From the NCBI GenBank assembly GCA_003232595.1, contig QIIJ01000171.1, forward strand, positions 1-5,097: DNA of 5,097 bases. Reading direction: 5' to 3'. The translations under genes were made by a program, and so were the position numbers. This DNA comes from Aurantimonadaceae bacterium. GTDB lineage: Bacteria; Pseudomonadota; Alphaproteobacteria; Rhizobiales; Rhizobiaceae. A model generated the notes under the pieces. That model did no database searches. It was not told the origin of the DNA and saw only the letters and a list, made by a program, of their open reading frames with translations. This document shows, one piece after another, positions 1 through 5,097 of this stretch (position 1 is the stretch's first letter; each line of letters starts with the position of its first letter).

Positions 1-114
1 TGGTAAGCATTACCGACCCAAACTGTGAGACATAGTCTCCGTCTGTGCATTCAGTAGAGTTTATCACCTGTCCTGGATTCGATAGCATAATTGAGAGCCG
101 CAAATACTAAAATT

Positions 115-150
115 TGACAATGAAGATGGATCTTGTCGGTATCATTGTCA
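115..150. repeat. 9-bp perfect inverted repeat upstream of the EAL gene
   Basis: TGACAATGA at 115-123 is repeated as its exact reverse complement TCATTGTCA at 142-150, with an 18-nt spacer. The spacer itself contains AGAT-GG-ATCT (124-133). A TTGACA hexamer, a possible -35 element, overlaps the left arm at 114-119, although no good -10 sits at the expected distance. The arm centres are 27 bp apart. It could be a regulator operator with half-sites on separate turns, or an RNA stem if the region is transcribed. No T-run follows it, so a terminator is unlikely. The repeat is seen directly; its function is inference. Confidence 0.5.
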
Positions 151-165
151 TTTAGATAAATATTA

Positions 166-182
166 TTTCAACATGCTTGAAA
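166..182. repeat. 17-bp palindromic site TTTCAA-N5-TTGAAA
   Basis: TTTCAA (166-171) and TTGAAA (177-182) are perfect reverse complements around a CATGC core. The size and spacing suit a binding site for a dimeric helix-turn-helix regulator. It lies about 245 bp before the preferred start of the EAL gene, in A+T-rich DNA next to a TATTAT hexamer (161-166) that could be a -10 element. The regulator is unknown, and chance occurrence in A+T-rich DNA is possible. Confidence 0.35.
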
Positions 183-415
183 ATTGATGAATATTTTTAG
201 GTACGCCAACAATCATGCATACAATTTTGAACACATGCAATACTTTGGTGAATTTTGCTGAAATGCAACCATGCCGCAAGGTTAACCATAGCAAAAAGGT
301 TCTGGCGTTTTCTGACAAAATTAAAATTCAGAACCTTGATGCGAACCTGCTCGCTTAACAAACTTAATATGCAATCAGCTCAGGACTACCCTCATGTTGT
401 TACGGTTGATCTTGC

Positions 416-420
416 GGGGG
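416..420 (+). promoter_or_regulatory. G-rich ribosome binding site deciding the EAL gene start
   Basis: Five consecutive G residues at 416-420 lie 5 nt before the ATG at 426. This is not a textbook AGGAGG but can pair with the anti-Shine-Dalgarno sequence. The other in-frame candidates, TTG 255, ATG 339 and ATG 369, have no purine-rich stretch at suitable spacing. This is the main reason for choosing 426. Confidence 0.5.
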
Positions 421-425
421 TATCT

Positions 426-2018
426 ATGAATTCGTCAATCGTTAACAACCGCAAAATTGTTGAGATTTTGAGTATCACCGGAATGATGGCGCTGTTCATT
501 TTTATGGACACCCGGCTTGGCCTGCTGGATTGGGCAATTGGCCAAATCGCTCAAATTCCGACCGGTAAACGTGAAATACTGATCACGATGATCGGCAGCA
601 TGTGGATCGGATTGCTAACCTATAGCTACTATAAAAGAGCCCAGTCAAAACTGGCGAACAGGGCGAGGGTTTTTCTGGAATCAAAACTTTCAAAACAAAA
701 ATCTGTAAACAATATTACCGGCCTGCCAAATCAGAATGGCTTTGAGAGCATTCTGAACAATACCGGTATGCTTTGCGAACTTCCCTCCTGGTCTGTGATT
801 GCAATAGAATTATCCAACATCGATTCAATCAGAAGTATTCACGGAAACAAAACCTGCGTGAAAGTTGAAAATCTGGTTGCAAAATTTTTGAGAGAAATTT
901 CTGCGCCAAATGAGTTTGTGGCCCATGACGAACAATCAATTTTTTATATTGCGACCACGGCAGAGTCAGAAGACGAAAGCGTTTTCAGGGAAGATCAGAT
1001 CGTTGATTCAATTTCATCTCTGTTCAAGAATGGCTTCGAGGTGAATGGTCAAACCCTTGGCATCCGGTCAAAATTCGCTTTGATACGCCACATGCCAAAG
1101 CTCAATGAGATGCTTATGTCCGAACGCGGCAGCATAACCAGACGCCTTAAATACGCGCTTCAAAATCATAAAAACTTTGAGGTAGATGGCCTGGTGACTT
1201 TCGATCTTGAGAAAGAGGCAGTGCTTCAGCGCCAGGCGATTATTGAAACATCATTGGGAAGCGCGATTGAATCGGGACAAATTGTTCCTTACTTTCAGCC
1301 CTTTCTGGGACTGGAATCCGGTCAGATAGTCGGGTTTGAAGTTCTGGCCAGATGGGTGTTTCCTCAAACGGGACACATTATGCCCGACGAATTTGTACCG
1401 ATTGCCGAAGAGCAGGGAAGACTGGGCGATTTGACGCTTACCCTATTGCAGCAGGCCTGTTGTATTTCTAAAAACTGGCCTTCGCACATCAAACTTGCGA
1501 TAAATGTTTCACCCACGGATTTGCAGGACAATCTGTTGGTAGACAAAATGCTCGCTATTTTGACGAACGCAAAGATTAAACCGGAACAACTCGAAATAGA
1601 GATAACTGAAAGCGCCCTCATTGGCACAGTCGACAATGTCAAGGACGCAATTGCAAGGCTGAAGAAACTCGGTGTTTCCCTGTCAATTGACGATTTTGGA
1701 ATAGGCTATTCCAGTCTTCATCAGCTTCGCACACTGCCGTTTGACAAGATCAAGATTGACCGGTCATTCGTCAAAGACATCGCCAACAATGCGGACAGTC
1801 GGGCAATCGTTCAAAATGTCATCGCGCTCGGTCAAAGCCTTGGCCTGCCTACCATCGCAGAAGGGGTTGACAGCAACGATGTTCACAACGCGCTTATTCA
1901 AATTGGATGTGATGTCGGCCAGGGTCACCTCTATGCAAGGCCGATGCAGCAAAGTGACGTGGAAGATTTCATTATAAAGAATGAAAACCGGAAACAACAA
2001 TCAGTCGCAGCAGCCTGA
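426..2018 (+). CDS. Membrane-anchored GGDEF(degenerate)-EAL protein, predicted c-di-GMP phosphodiesterase
   Basis: Predicted to hydrolyse cyclic di-GMP to pGpG at the inner membrane, lowering the signal that favours biofilm over motility. From the ATG at 426 the protein has 530 residues. Two hydrophobic helices (about 11-27 and 50-68) enclose a short, probably periplasmic loop. A GGDEF-like domain (about 94-258) keeps the ITGLPN entry motif, but the signature position reads HDEQS, so cyclase activity is not expected. The EAL domain (about 270-515) has the signature as EVL (E305), NVS (N360), ITES (E395), DDFG (D422, D423), KID (K443), AEGV (E479) and GQGH (Q499). Every residue known to bind metal or catalyse in this family is therefore present. 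No PAS, GAF, HAMP or receiver domain is visible, so the input signal is unclear; the degenerate GGDEF may act as a GTP sensor, as in some relatives. The frame is open back to TTG 255, which would add 57 basic residues, but only 426 has a plausible ribosome binding site. It stands alone and converges on nirK. The family call is firm; activity is inferred from motifs. Confidence 0.93.
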   Translation: MNSSIVNNRKIVEILSITGMMALFIFMDTRLGLLDWAIGQIAQIPTGKREILITMIGSMWIGLLTYSYYKRAQSKLANRARVFLESKLSKQKSVNNITGLPNQNGFESILNNTGMLCELPSWSVIAIELSNIDSIRSIHGNKTCVKVENLVAKFLREISAPNEFVAHDEQSIFYIATTAESEDESVFREDQIVDSISSLFKNGFEVNGQTLGIRSKFALIRHMPKLNEMLMSERGSITRRLKYALQNHKNFEVDGLVTFDLEKEAVLQRQAIIETSLGSAIESGQIVPYFQPFLGLESGQIVGFEVLARWVFPQTGHIMPDEFVPIAEEQGRLGDLTLTLLQQACCISKNWPSHIKLAINVSPTDLQDNLLVDKMLAILTNAKIKPEQLEIEITESALIGTVDNVKDAIARLKKLGVSLSIDDFGIGYSSLHQLRTLPFDKIKIDRSFVKDIANNADSRAIVQNVIALGQSLGLPTIAEGVDSNDVHNALIQIGCDVGQGHLYARPMQQSDVEDFIIKNENRKQQSVAAA

Positions 2019-2026
2019 ACCGATCA

Positions 2027-2080
2027 ACGGTCCCTGATGACGACCAGAATGGCCGAACCAGAGACCGTCTGCTTGTTTTT
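2027..2080 (+). terminator. Possible weak terminator after the EAL gene
   Basis: In the 97-bp gap between the converging genes, ACGGTC (2027-2032) pairs with GACCGT (2063-2068) across a 30-nt loop. A smaller CAGA/TCTG stem (2059-2062 with 2068-2071) lies inside it. CTTGTTTTT follows, with a T-run at 2076-2080. The geometry is poor for an intrinsic terminator because of the long loop and the displaced T-run, but it is the only candidate for the rightward gene. No comparable signal is seen for nirK on the minus strand. Confidence 0.3.
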
Positions 2081-2115
2081 GCACAACGTTACACCTAACA
2101 GATGATTGACCGCAT

Positions 2116-3258
2116 CTAATTTATTGCGGTTGGCTTTTTGACCTGCATCATCAAATCATCATCCCATTTTCCTTCAACCATGACATGGGCGGCGGCTCCC
2201 TTGATGATCGCTTCAATCAGATTGTGATTGACATAGGCATAAAGTCCCGGCTGCTTGAAGGTATATATGGCAGCACCCGCCGCACCTCCGGCAATCATCC
2301 AGGTTTCAAGCCCGATCTGGGGAGCATCTGCAAACGAGCCGGTTGACCAAACATAATCGCCGTGACCACCAATCAGGTGGGGTCGTGAATCGCGGTTGGC
2401 CTGGGCATGGATAAACAGCACCGCTTCGCCCGCTTTTGCTGTGAGTGCATTGTCACCTGTCAAAGCGCCAACTGCACCATTGAAGACAATGTGGCTTGGG
2501 GTCAGTGTTGCAGCAACTTCGAGGTAGTCAGAAAAGTCTTCAGCAGCCACATCATACTTGATGTATTCACCTTCAGCATCCCTGGGCAGGTAATAGTCCT
2601 GCTCACCCACAAAAAACGCCTTGTCGTAGGTGATCGGTTTTCCGTCCTTGTCTTTCAGGCCATCGCGCGGCAGCACCATGATAGCCCCGTTCATGCCATG
2701 AGTAACATGGTAGGGGGTCATCACCCCGCCGGGAGCGCAATGATAAACAAATACACCCGGTTTTGATGCCCGGAAACGCAAAACACATTCCTCTCCGGGA
2801 GAAATTAGTGTCAGGGCACCACCACCAAGCGCGCCGGTTGATGCGTGAAAATCTATATTGTGCTCCAGGACACTGCTTGCCGGATTGACAAGGGTCAATT
2901 CGATATAGTCATCCTGATGAACCACAATCATCGGACCCGGAACAGAACCGTTGTAGGTTAAAGCCCAAATTTCAGAGCCATCCTCATCAACAACCATTTT
3001 CTTTTCTTCGATGACAAACCGCACTTCGACGACCTTGGGGCCACCTTTTGCCACCTGGTCATGTTTCGGCAAAAAGGGTGGTGCGACCATTTCCTGTGTT
3101 ATCCGCGGCAGTGCGGCAATTTCTTTGGCACTCAATGGCGCTGCCTGCGCCGTTCCGGCAATAACATCGGCAACGATCAATCCGGCTCCCACAGCTGCTG
3201 TGCTGGAAAGAAATGATCGCCGTGAAACCTTCGGGTGATTGGCAGTATTATTGTTCAT
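2116..3258 (-). CDS. nirK: Copper-containing nitrite reductase NirK (class I, NO-forming)
   Basis: Periplasmic enzyme of denitrification that reduces nitrite to nitric oxide with electrons from a cupredoxin or cytochrome c (EC 1.7.2.1), acting as a homotrimer. From the ATG at 3258 it has 380 residues, about normal. A Tat signal peptide carries SRRSFL (twin Arg 13-14), a hydrophobic stretch and an AQA cleavage site after residue 39. Two cupredoxin domains follow. Type 1 copper ligands are H133, C174, H184 and M189. Type 2 ligands are H138, H173 and H345. Catalytic D136 (HNIDFH) and H294 (RPHLIGGHGDYVW) are present. All ligands are there, so it should be active. Oddity: the type 1 loop reads CAPGGVMTPYHVTHGM. 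It has the one-residue-longer CAPGG form known in some NirKs, but with Tyr in place of the near-invariant Trp before the His ligand, and His where Ser is usual before Gly-Met. An ATG at 3267 is possible but its Shine-Dalgarno would abut it. No nirV follows. Control is probably through the Crp-Fnr box at 3358-3371. Confidence 0.97.
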   Translation of the reverse strand: MNNNTANHPKVSRRSFLSSTAAVGAGLIVADVIAGTAQAAPLSAKEIAALPRITQEMVAPPFLPKHDQVAKGGPKVVEVRFVIEEKKMVVDEDGSEIWALTYNGSVPGPMIVVHQDDYIELTLVNPASSVLEHNIDFHASTGALGGGALTLISPGEECVLRFRASKPGVFVYHCAPGGVMTPYHVTHGMNGAIMVLPRDGLKDKDGKPITYDKAFFVGEQDYYLPRDAEGEYIKYDVAAEDFSDYLEVAATLTPSHIVFNGAVGALTGDNALTAKAGEAVLFIHAQANRDSRPHLIGGHGDYVWSTGSFADAPQIGLETWMIAGGAAGAAIYTFKQPGLYAYVNHNLIEAIIKGAAAHVMVEGKWDDDLMMQVKKPTAIN

Positions 3259-3266
3259 GATATTCA

Positions 3267-3272
3267 TCCTTC
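3267..3272 (-). promoter_or_regulatory. nirK ribosome binding site
   Basis: On the minus strand GAAGGA lies 8 nt before the ATG at 3258, an ideal spacing. The same sequence overlaps or abuts the upstream in-frame ATG at 3267, which would leave essentially no spacer. This favours the 3258 start, three codons shorter. Confidence 0.65.
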
Positions 3273-3284
3273 ATCTAAAGTGAT

Positions 3285-3314
3285 CGGAATTATCCTGGTT
3301 CGCGGCCGGAATTA
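3285..3314. repeat. Direct repeat CGGAATTA in the nirK leader
   Basis: CGGAATTA occurs at 3285-3292 and again at 3307-3314, 22 bp apart start to start, or about two helical turns. Both copies lie between the nirK Shine-Dalgarno and the presumed nirK promoter. The spacing would suit paired binding of a protein on one face of the DNA, or the repeat may be chance. No known regulator is assigned. Confidence 0.3.
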
Positions 3315-3332
3315 CCTGCCGTTTCTTATCGG

Positions 3333-3338
3333 CTATCA
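3333..3338 (-). promoter_or_regulatory. Possible nirK -10 element
   Basis: On the minus strand TGATAG lies about 20 nt downstream of the Crp-Fnr box at 3358-3371. This would place the transcription start near 3326 with the box centred about 39 bp upstream, close to the -41.5 typical of class II activation by FNR-type proteins. The match to TATAAT is only partial, and GATAAG at 3325-3330 is an alternative. The placement depends on the box. Confidence 0.25.
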
Positions 3339-3357
3339 GCAATTCTCCGAACGGGGT

Positions 3358-3371
3358 TTGACAATGGTCAA
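3358..3371. promoter_or_regulatory. FNR/NnrR-type (Crp-Fnr superfamily) binding site
   Basis: TTGAC-AATG-GTCAA is a perfect 14-bp dyad with the spacing and half-sites of FNR/NnrR/DNR-type operators (TTGAY-N4-RTCAA). It lies 99 bp before the nirK start, with a possible -10 element at the right distance, and nirK genes are commonly controlled by such regulators in response to nitric oxide or low oxygen. The site is symmetric and is also about 130 bp before the divergent carboxypeptidase gene, so an effect on that gene cannot be excluded. Which family member binds cannot be told from the site alone. Confidence 0.75.
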
Positions 3372-3487
3372 GTTGAACTGGCTGAATGGGATTTTCTGTG
3401 GGGATGAATTGTCGCAGGTGCAAAAAAGCCCGATTGTTCCGCCAAATTTAATACTGTATCCAACACCACCGCCAACACCCAAACCCT

Positions 3488-3492
3488 GAGGG
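3488..3492 (+). promoter_or_regulatory. Ribosome binding site of the M32 carboxypeptidase gene
   Basis: GAGGG ends 7 nt before the ATG at 3500. A TTG immediately before it (3497-3499) is in frame, but ATG is the more likely initiator with standard spacing. Confidence 0.65.
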
Positions 3493-3499
3493 TCCATTG

Positions 3500-4990
3500 A
3501 TGAAACACGACCAGGCCTACAAAAATCTACTGGAACATTTGCAAACCTCTATCGCACTTTCCCAGGTGTCAGGCCTTGTTTCGTGGGATCAGGAAACCAT
3601 GATGCCCACCGAGGGTATAGAAGCACGAGCTGAACAATCCGCCGCCTTGGCGTCAATCATCCACGCGCGCAATTGCAATCCTCATCTTGCAGAATGGTGC
3701 GCGGCAATTGATGAGGCAGCACTTGATATTGTTGGTCGGGCCAATCTGCGAGAAGCCAAAAGAAGCCACGCCAATGCCCTTCGTGTATCGGAAAAACTGA
3801 CTGCTGAAATTGCCCGCAGTGCCGCCATCGGACAAGGCATCTGGGCAGATGCACGCGCCAATGAGAATGTCGCTGAATTCCTGCCGACACTTACCCAAAT
3901 GGTGAGCCTCAAGCGCCAAGAAGCGGCCTGTCTTGCCGGTGCGAATGATGCTCTTTACGATGCCCTGCTCGACCAATACGAGCCCGGCATGAATTCGACT
4001 GCACTTGCCGGCCTGCTCGAAAAACTGCGCCCCGGCCTCACTTCCTTGCGAGAAAAAATTGCCGGGTCCAAAAAAGACATAAAACCGCTATCCGGCACAT
4101 TCAGCGATGAAGCACAAATGGAAATGGCGCACCGTTTGGCCGACGTTTTCAACTACCGTCTTGAATCCGGGCGCATCGATAAAGCCGTTCATCCATTCTC
4201 CTCCGGCTATCGCAGCGACAGCCGCATCACCACCAGGGTCAACCCGGACAATGTGTTTGACTGCATGTATTCAACCATCCACGAAGTTGGGCATGCCAAT
4301 TATGAACAGGGCCGCGACCCTGCAATGGATCGCACTCCTGCAGGCGGTTATGCCTCCATGGGCATGCACGAAAGCCAGAGCCGCATGCTGGAAAACCAGA
4401 TTGGCCGCAGCCGTCCTTTCATGGATTGGCTTTACCCGCAAATGCTCGACGTTTTCGGCGATATAGGTCTTGCTTCACCCGATGAACTTTTCGCGGTTGT
4501 CAACCAGGTTGAGCCTGGCTTCATCCGCACCGAAGCCGATGAAATACACTACAACCTCCATGTAATGATGCGTTTTGATCTCGAAAGAGCGCTCATCAGC
4601 GACGATTTGCAGGCAGATCAGCTTGAGGCCGCCTGGAACGATCGGTTTAAAGCTGATTTCGGACACAAAGTGGACAAGCCCTCCAACGGCGTTTTGCAGG
4701 ATGTCCATTGGTCGTGCGGCCTGTTCGGTTATTTCCCAACCTACTCCCTCGGCAATATCTATGCAGGTGAACTGTTCGCCGCCATGAGCAACGATATTCA
4801 AGATCGGGATGACAAAATTTCACGGGGAGAATTGGACGATCTGTCAAATTGGTTGCAAAGCAATATCCACAAACAGGGAAACCTCTATTCAGCGCCGGAA
4901 CTGATGGAGACAGTCATCGGCAAAAAACCCGATGAGCAGGCGCTGGTCACCTATCTGGAACACAAATTTTCGGGATTGTACGGTCTGTGA
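3500..4990 (+). CDS. Metallocarboxypeptidase, peptidase family M32 (carboxypeptidase Taq type)
   Basis: Predicted cytoplasmic zinc (or cobalt) carboxypeptidase that releases C-terminal amino acids from peptides with broad specificity (EC 3.4.17.19), probably in peptide turnover. From the ATG at 3500 it has 496 residues, the usual M32 length. Landmarks in order are DQETMMP (30-36), HPFSS (from H231), the zinc motif HEVGH (261-265, catalytic E262), the third ligand in HESQS (E291), EADEIHYNLHVMMRF (346-359), GVLQDVHWS (397-405) and GYFPTYSLGN (410-419), ending in a typical LYGL tail. No signal peptide or membrane segment is seen, which agrees with a cytosolic, largely helical dimeric enzyme. 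It is divergent from nirK, sharing a 241-bp intergenic region, and is followed by a hairpin, so it looks monocistronic. Its promoter is not clear: TAATAC (3449-3454) is a possible -10 without a good -35. M32 enzymes are widespread and have no known tie to denitrification. All catalytic residues are intact, with no frameshift. Confidence 0.96.
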   Translation: MKHDQAYKNLLEHLQTSIALSQVSGLVSWDQETMMPTEGIEARAEQSAALASIIHARNCNPHLAEWCAAIDEAALDIVGRANLREAKRSHANALRVSEKLTAEIARSAAIGQGIWADARANENVAEFLPTLTQMVSLKRQEAACLAGANDALYDALLDQYEPGMNSTALAGLLEKLRPGLTSLREKIAGSKKDIKPLSGTFSDEAQMEMAHRLADVFNYRLESGRIDKAVHPFSSGYRSDSRITTRVNPDNVFDCMYSTIHEVGHANYEQGRDPAMDRTPAGGYASMGMHESQSRMLENQIGRSRPFMDWLYPQMLDVFGDIGLASPDELFAVVNQVEPGFIRTEADEIHYNLHVMMRFDLERALISDDLQADQLEAAWNDRFKADFGHKVDKPSNGVLQDVHWSCGLFGYFPTYSLGNIYAGELFAAMSNDIQDRDDKISRGELDDLSNWLQSNIHKQGNLYSAPELMETVIGKKPDEQALVTYLEHKFSGLYGL

Positions 4991-5027
4991 TTAGTTGAAC
5001 CTGTCGGTCCGAACAAGGTTCATTTAA
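4991..5027 (+). terminator. Probable hairpin terminator after the carboxypeptidase gene
   Basis: TGAACCT (4996-5002) pairs perfectly with AGGTTCA (5016-5022) six bases after the stop codon. The stem can extend past one mismatch through TTAG (4991-4994) with TTAA (5024-5027). The loop contains TCGG-T-CCGA, which could pair only partly. Only three T residues follow directly (5023-5025), so efficiency as a Rho-independent terminator is uncertain, but its position right after the gene supports the role. Confidence 0.45.
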
Positions 5028-5074
5028 CAAAGCATATATACCCGGCATACATATAAAACACAGCTGGATACTGC

Positions 5075-5088
5075 CAGATTAAAATCTG
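5075..5088. repeat. Palindromic site CAGATT-AA-AATCTG near the right edge
   Basis: CAGATT (5075-5080) and AATCTG (5083-5088) are perfect reverse complements separated by AA. The gap is too short for a hairpin loop, so a protein binding site is more likely than an RNA structure. It sits in A+T-rich sequence with TATATA and TATAAA stretches (5035-5057) that could be promoter elements of a gene beyond the window. Chance is possible. Confidence 0.3.
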
Positions 5089-5097
5089 TGGAATTGA

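Larger units (their letters stand above)
1..425. other. A+T-rich intergenic leader with no convincing gene
   Basis: No supported gene lies in this stretch. On the plus strand all three frames meet a stop within the first 35 bases, so no upstream gene runs in from the left on that strand. On the minus strand one frame is open from about 106 to the left edge with an ATG at 86-88, but it has no Shine-Dalgarno sequence and its 29 visible residues are not recognisable. The stretch holds a small perfect hairpin (GAGAC-ATA-GTCTC, 27-39), a 9-bp inverted repeat (115-150), a 6-bp inverted repeat (166-182), and four copies of CATGC at 172, 214, 234 and 270. It most likely contains the promoter and control region of the EAL gene that starts at 426. 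The part from 252 onward is also open in the frame of that gene, so an N-terminal extension is possible. Confidence 0.6.

Noticed and set aside
27..39. Small perfect hairpin GAGAC-ATA-GTCTC.
   Set aside because: Five base pairs without a T-run or a neighbouring gene end; common by chance, so not listed as a terminator.
1..88. Minus-strand open frame running off the left edge, with ATG at 86-88 (29 visible residues).
   Set aside because: No Shine-Dalgarno sequence precedes the ATG, the visible residues match no family I recognise, and a frame of this length is expected by chance. Sequence to the left would settle it.
2407..2766. Plus-strand open frame of 119 codons inside nirK.
   Set aside because: It lies antisense to a strongly conserved nirK coding region, is cysteine-rich in a way typical of shadow translation, and has no recognisable domain.
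3248..3274. Eight-codon minus-strand open frame (ATG at 3274) overlapping the nirK start, a possible upstream ORF.
   Set aside because: It has no Shine-Dalgarno sequence of its own, and its second to fourth codons are simply the nirK ribosome binding site. A regulatory role has no support in the sequence.
3418..3432. A-run followed by GCCCG, which reads on the minus strand as CGGGC plus a T-run, like a terminator tail.
   Set aside because: No complementary arm for CGGGC is found nearby, and no leftward gene ends here, so no hairpin can be proposed.
3235..3489. Plus-strand open frame of 84 codons across the nirK start and the divergent intergenic region.
   Set aside because: It begins with GTG without a convincing ribosome binding site, ends in a low-complexity proline/threonine stretch, and runs through the Crp-Fnr box and the nirK leader.
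4107..4801. Open frames on both strands within the carboxypeptidase gene (for example plus 4107-4466 and minus 4475-4801).
   Set aside because: All overlap conserved M32 catalytic regions, including HEVGH and the HESQS segment or the GYFPTY segment. None shows a recognisable domain.

Overview
The window fits a mesophilic alphaproteobacterium, probably a Rhizobiales/Hyphomicrobiales-type denitrifier. This rests on protein resemblance: a Tat-exported class I copper nitrite reductase, an alphaproteobacterial-looking M32 carboxypeptidase, and a membrane-bound GGDEF/EAL protein. Base composition looks moderate, with A+T-rich intergenic stretches. The genus cannot be fixed from the sequence alone. 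I see no tRNA, rRNA, CRISPR array, insertion sequence, integrase or prophage gene.

Layout. Positions 1-425 hold no convincing gene; they form an A+T-rich leader with two clear inverted repeats (115-150 and 166-182). Next comes a rightward gene (426-2018) for a two-TM protein with a degenerate GGDEF domain and an EAL domain whose catalytic residues look intact, a predicted c-di-GMP phosphodiesterase. It converges, across about 97 bp, on a leftward nirK (2116-3258). A 241-bp intergenic region separates nirK from a divergent rightward M32 carboxypeptidase gene (3500-4990). That gene is followed by a hairpin and about 70 bp of A+T-rich sequence reaching the right edge.

How it works together. The most informative regulatory signal is a perfect TTGAC-N4-GTCAA dyad at 3358-3371, upstream of nirK. 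This is the consensus form bound by FNR/NnrR/DNR-type regulators of the Crp-Fnr superfamily, so nirK is probably switched on by low oxygen and/or nitric oxide. nirK appears monocistronic: no nirV follows it. The phosphodiesterase and carboxypeptidase have no established role in denitrification, and their proximity may be incidental.

All three genes belong to known families, and I did not find a convincing undescribed system. The points most worth checking are the Crp-Fnr box in the divergent intergenic region, the unusual residues in the type 1 copper loop of NirK, the inverted repeats upstream of the EAL gene, and the start sites of the EAL gene and nirK.
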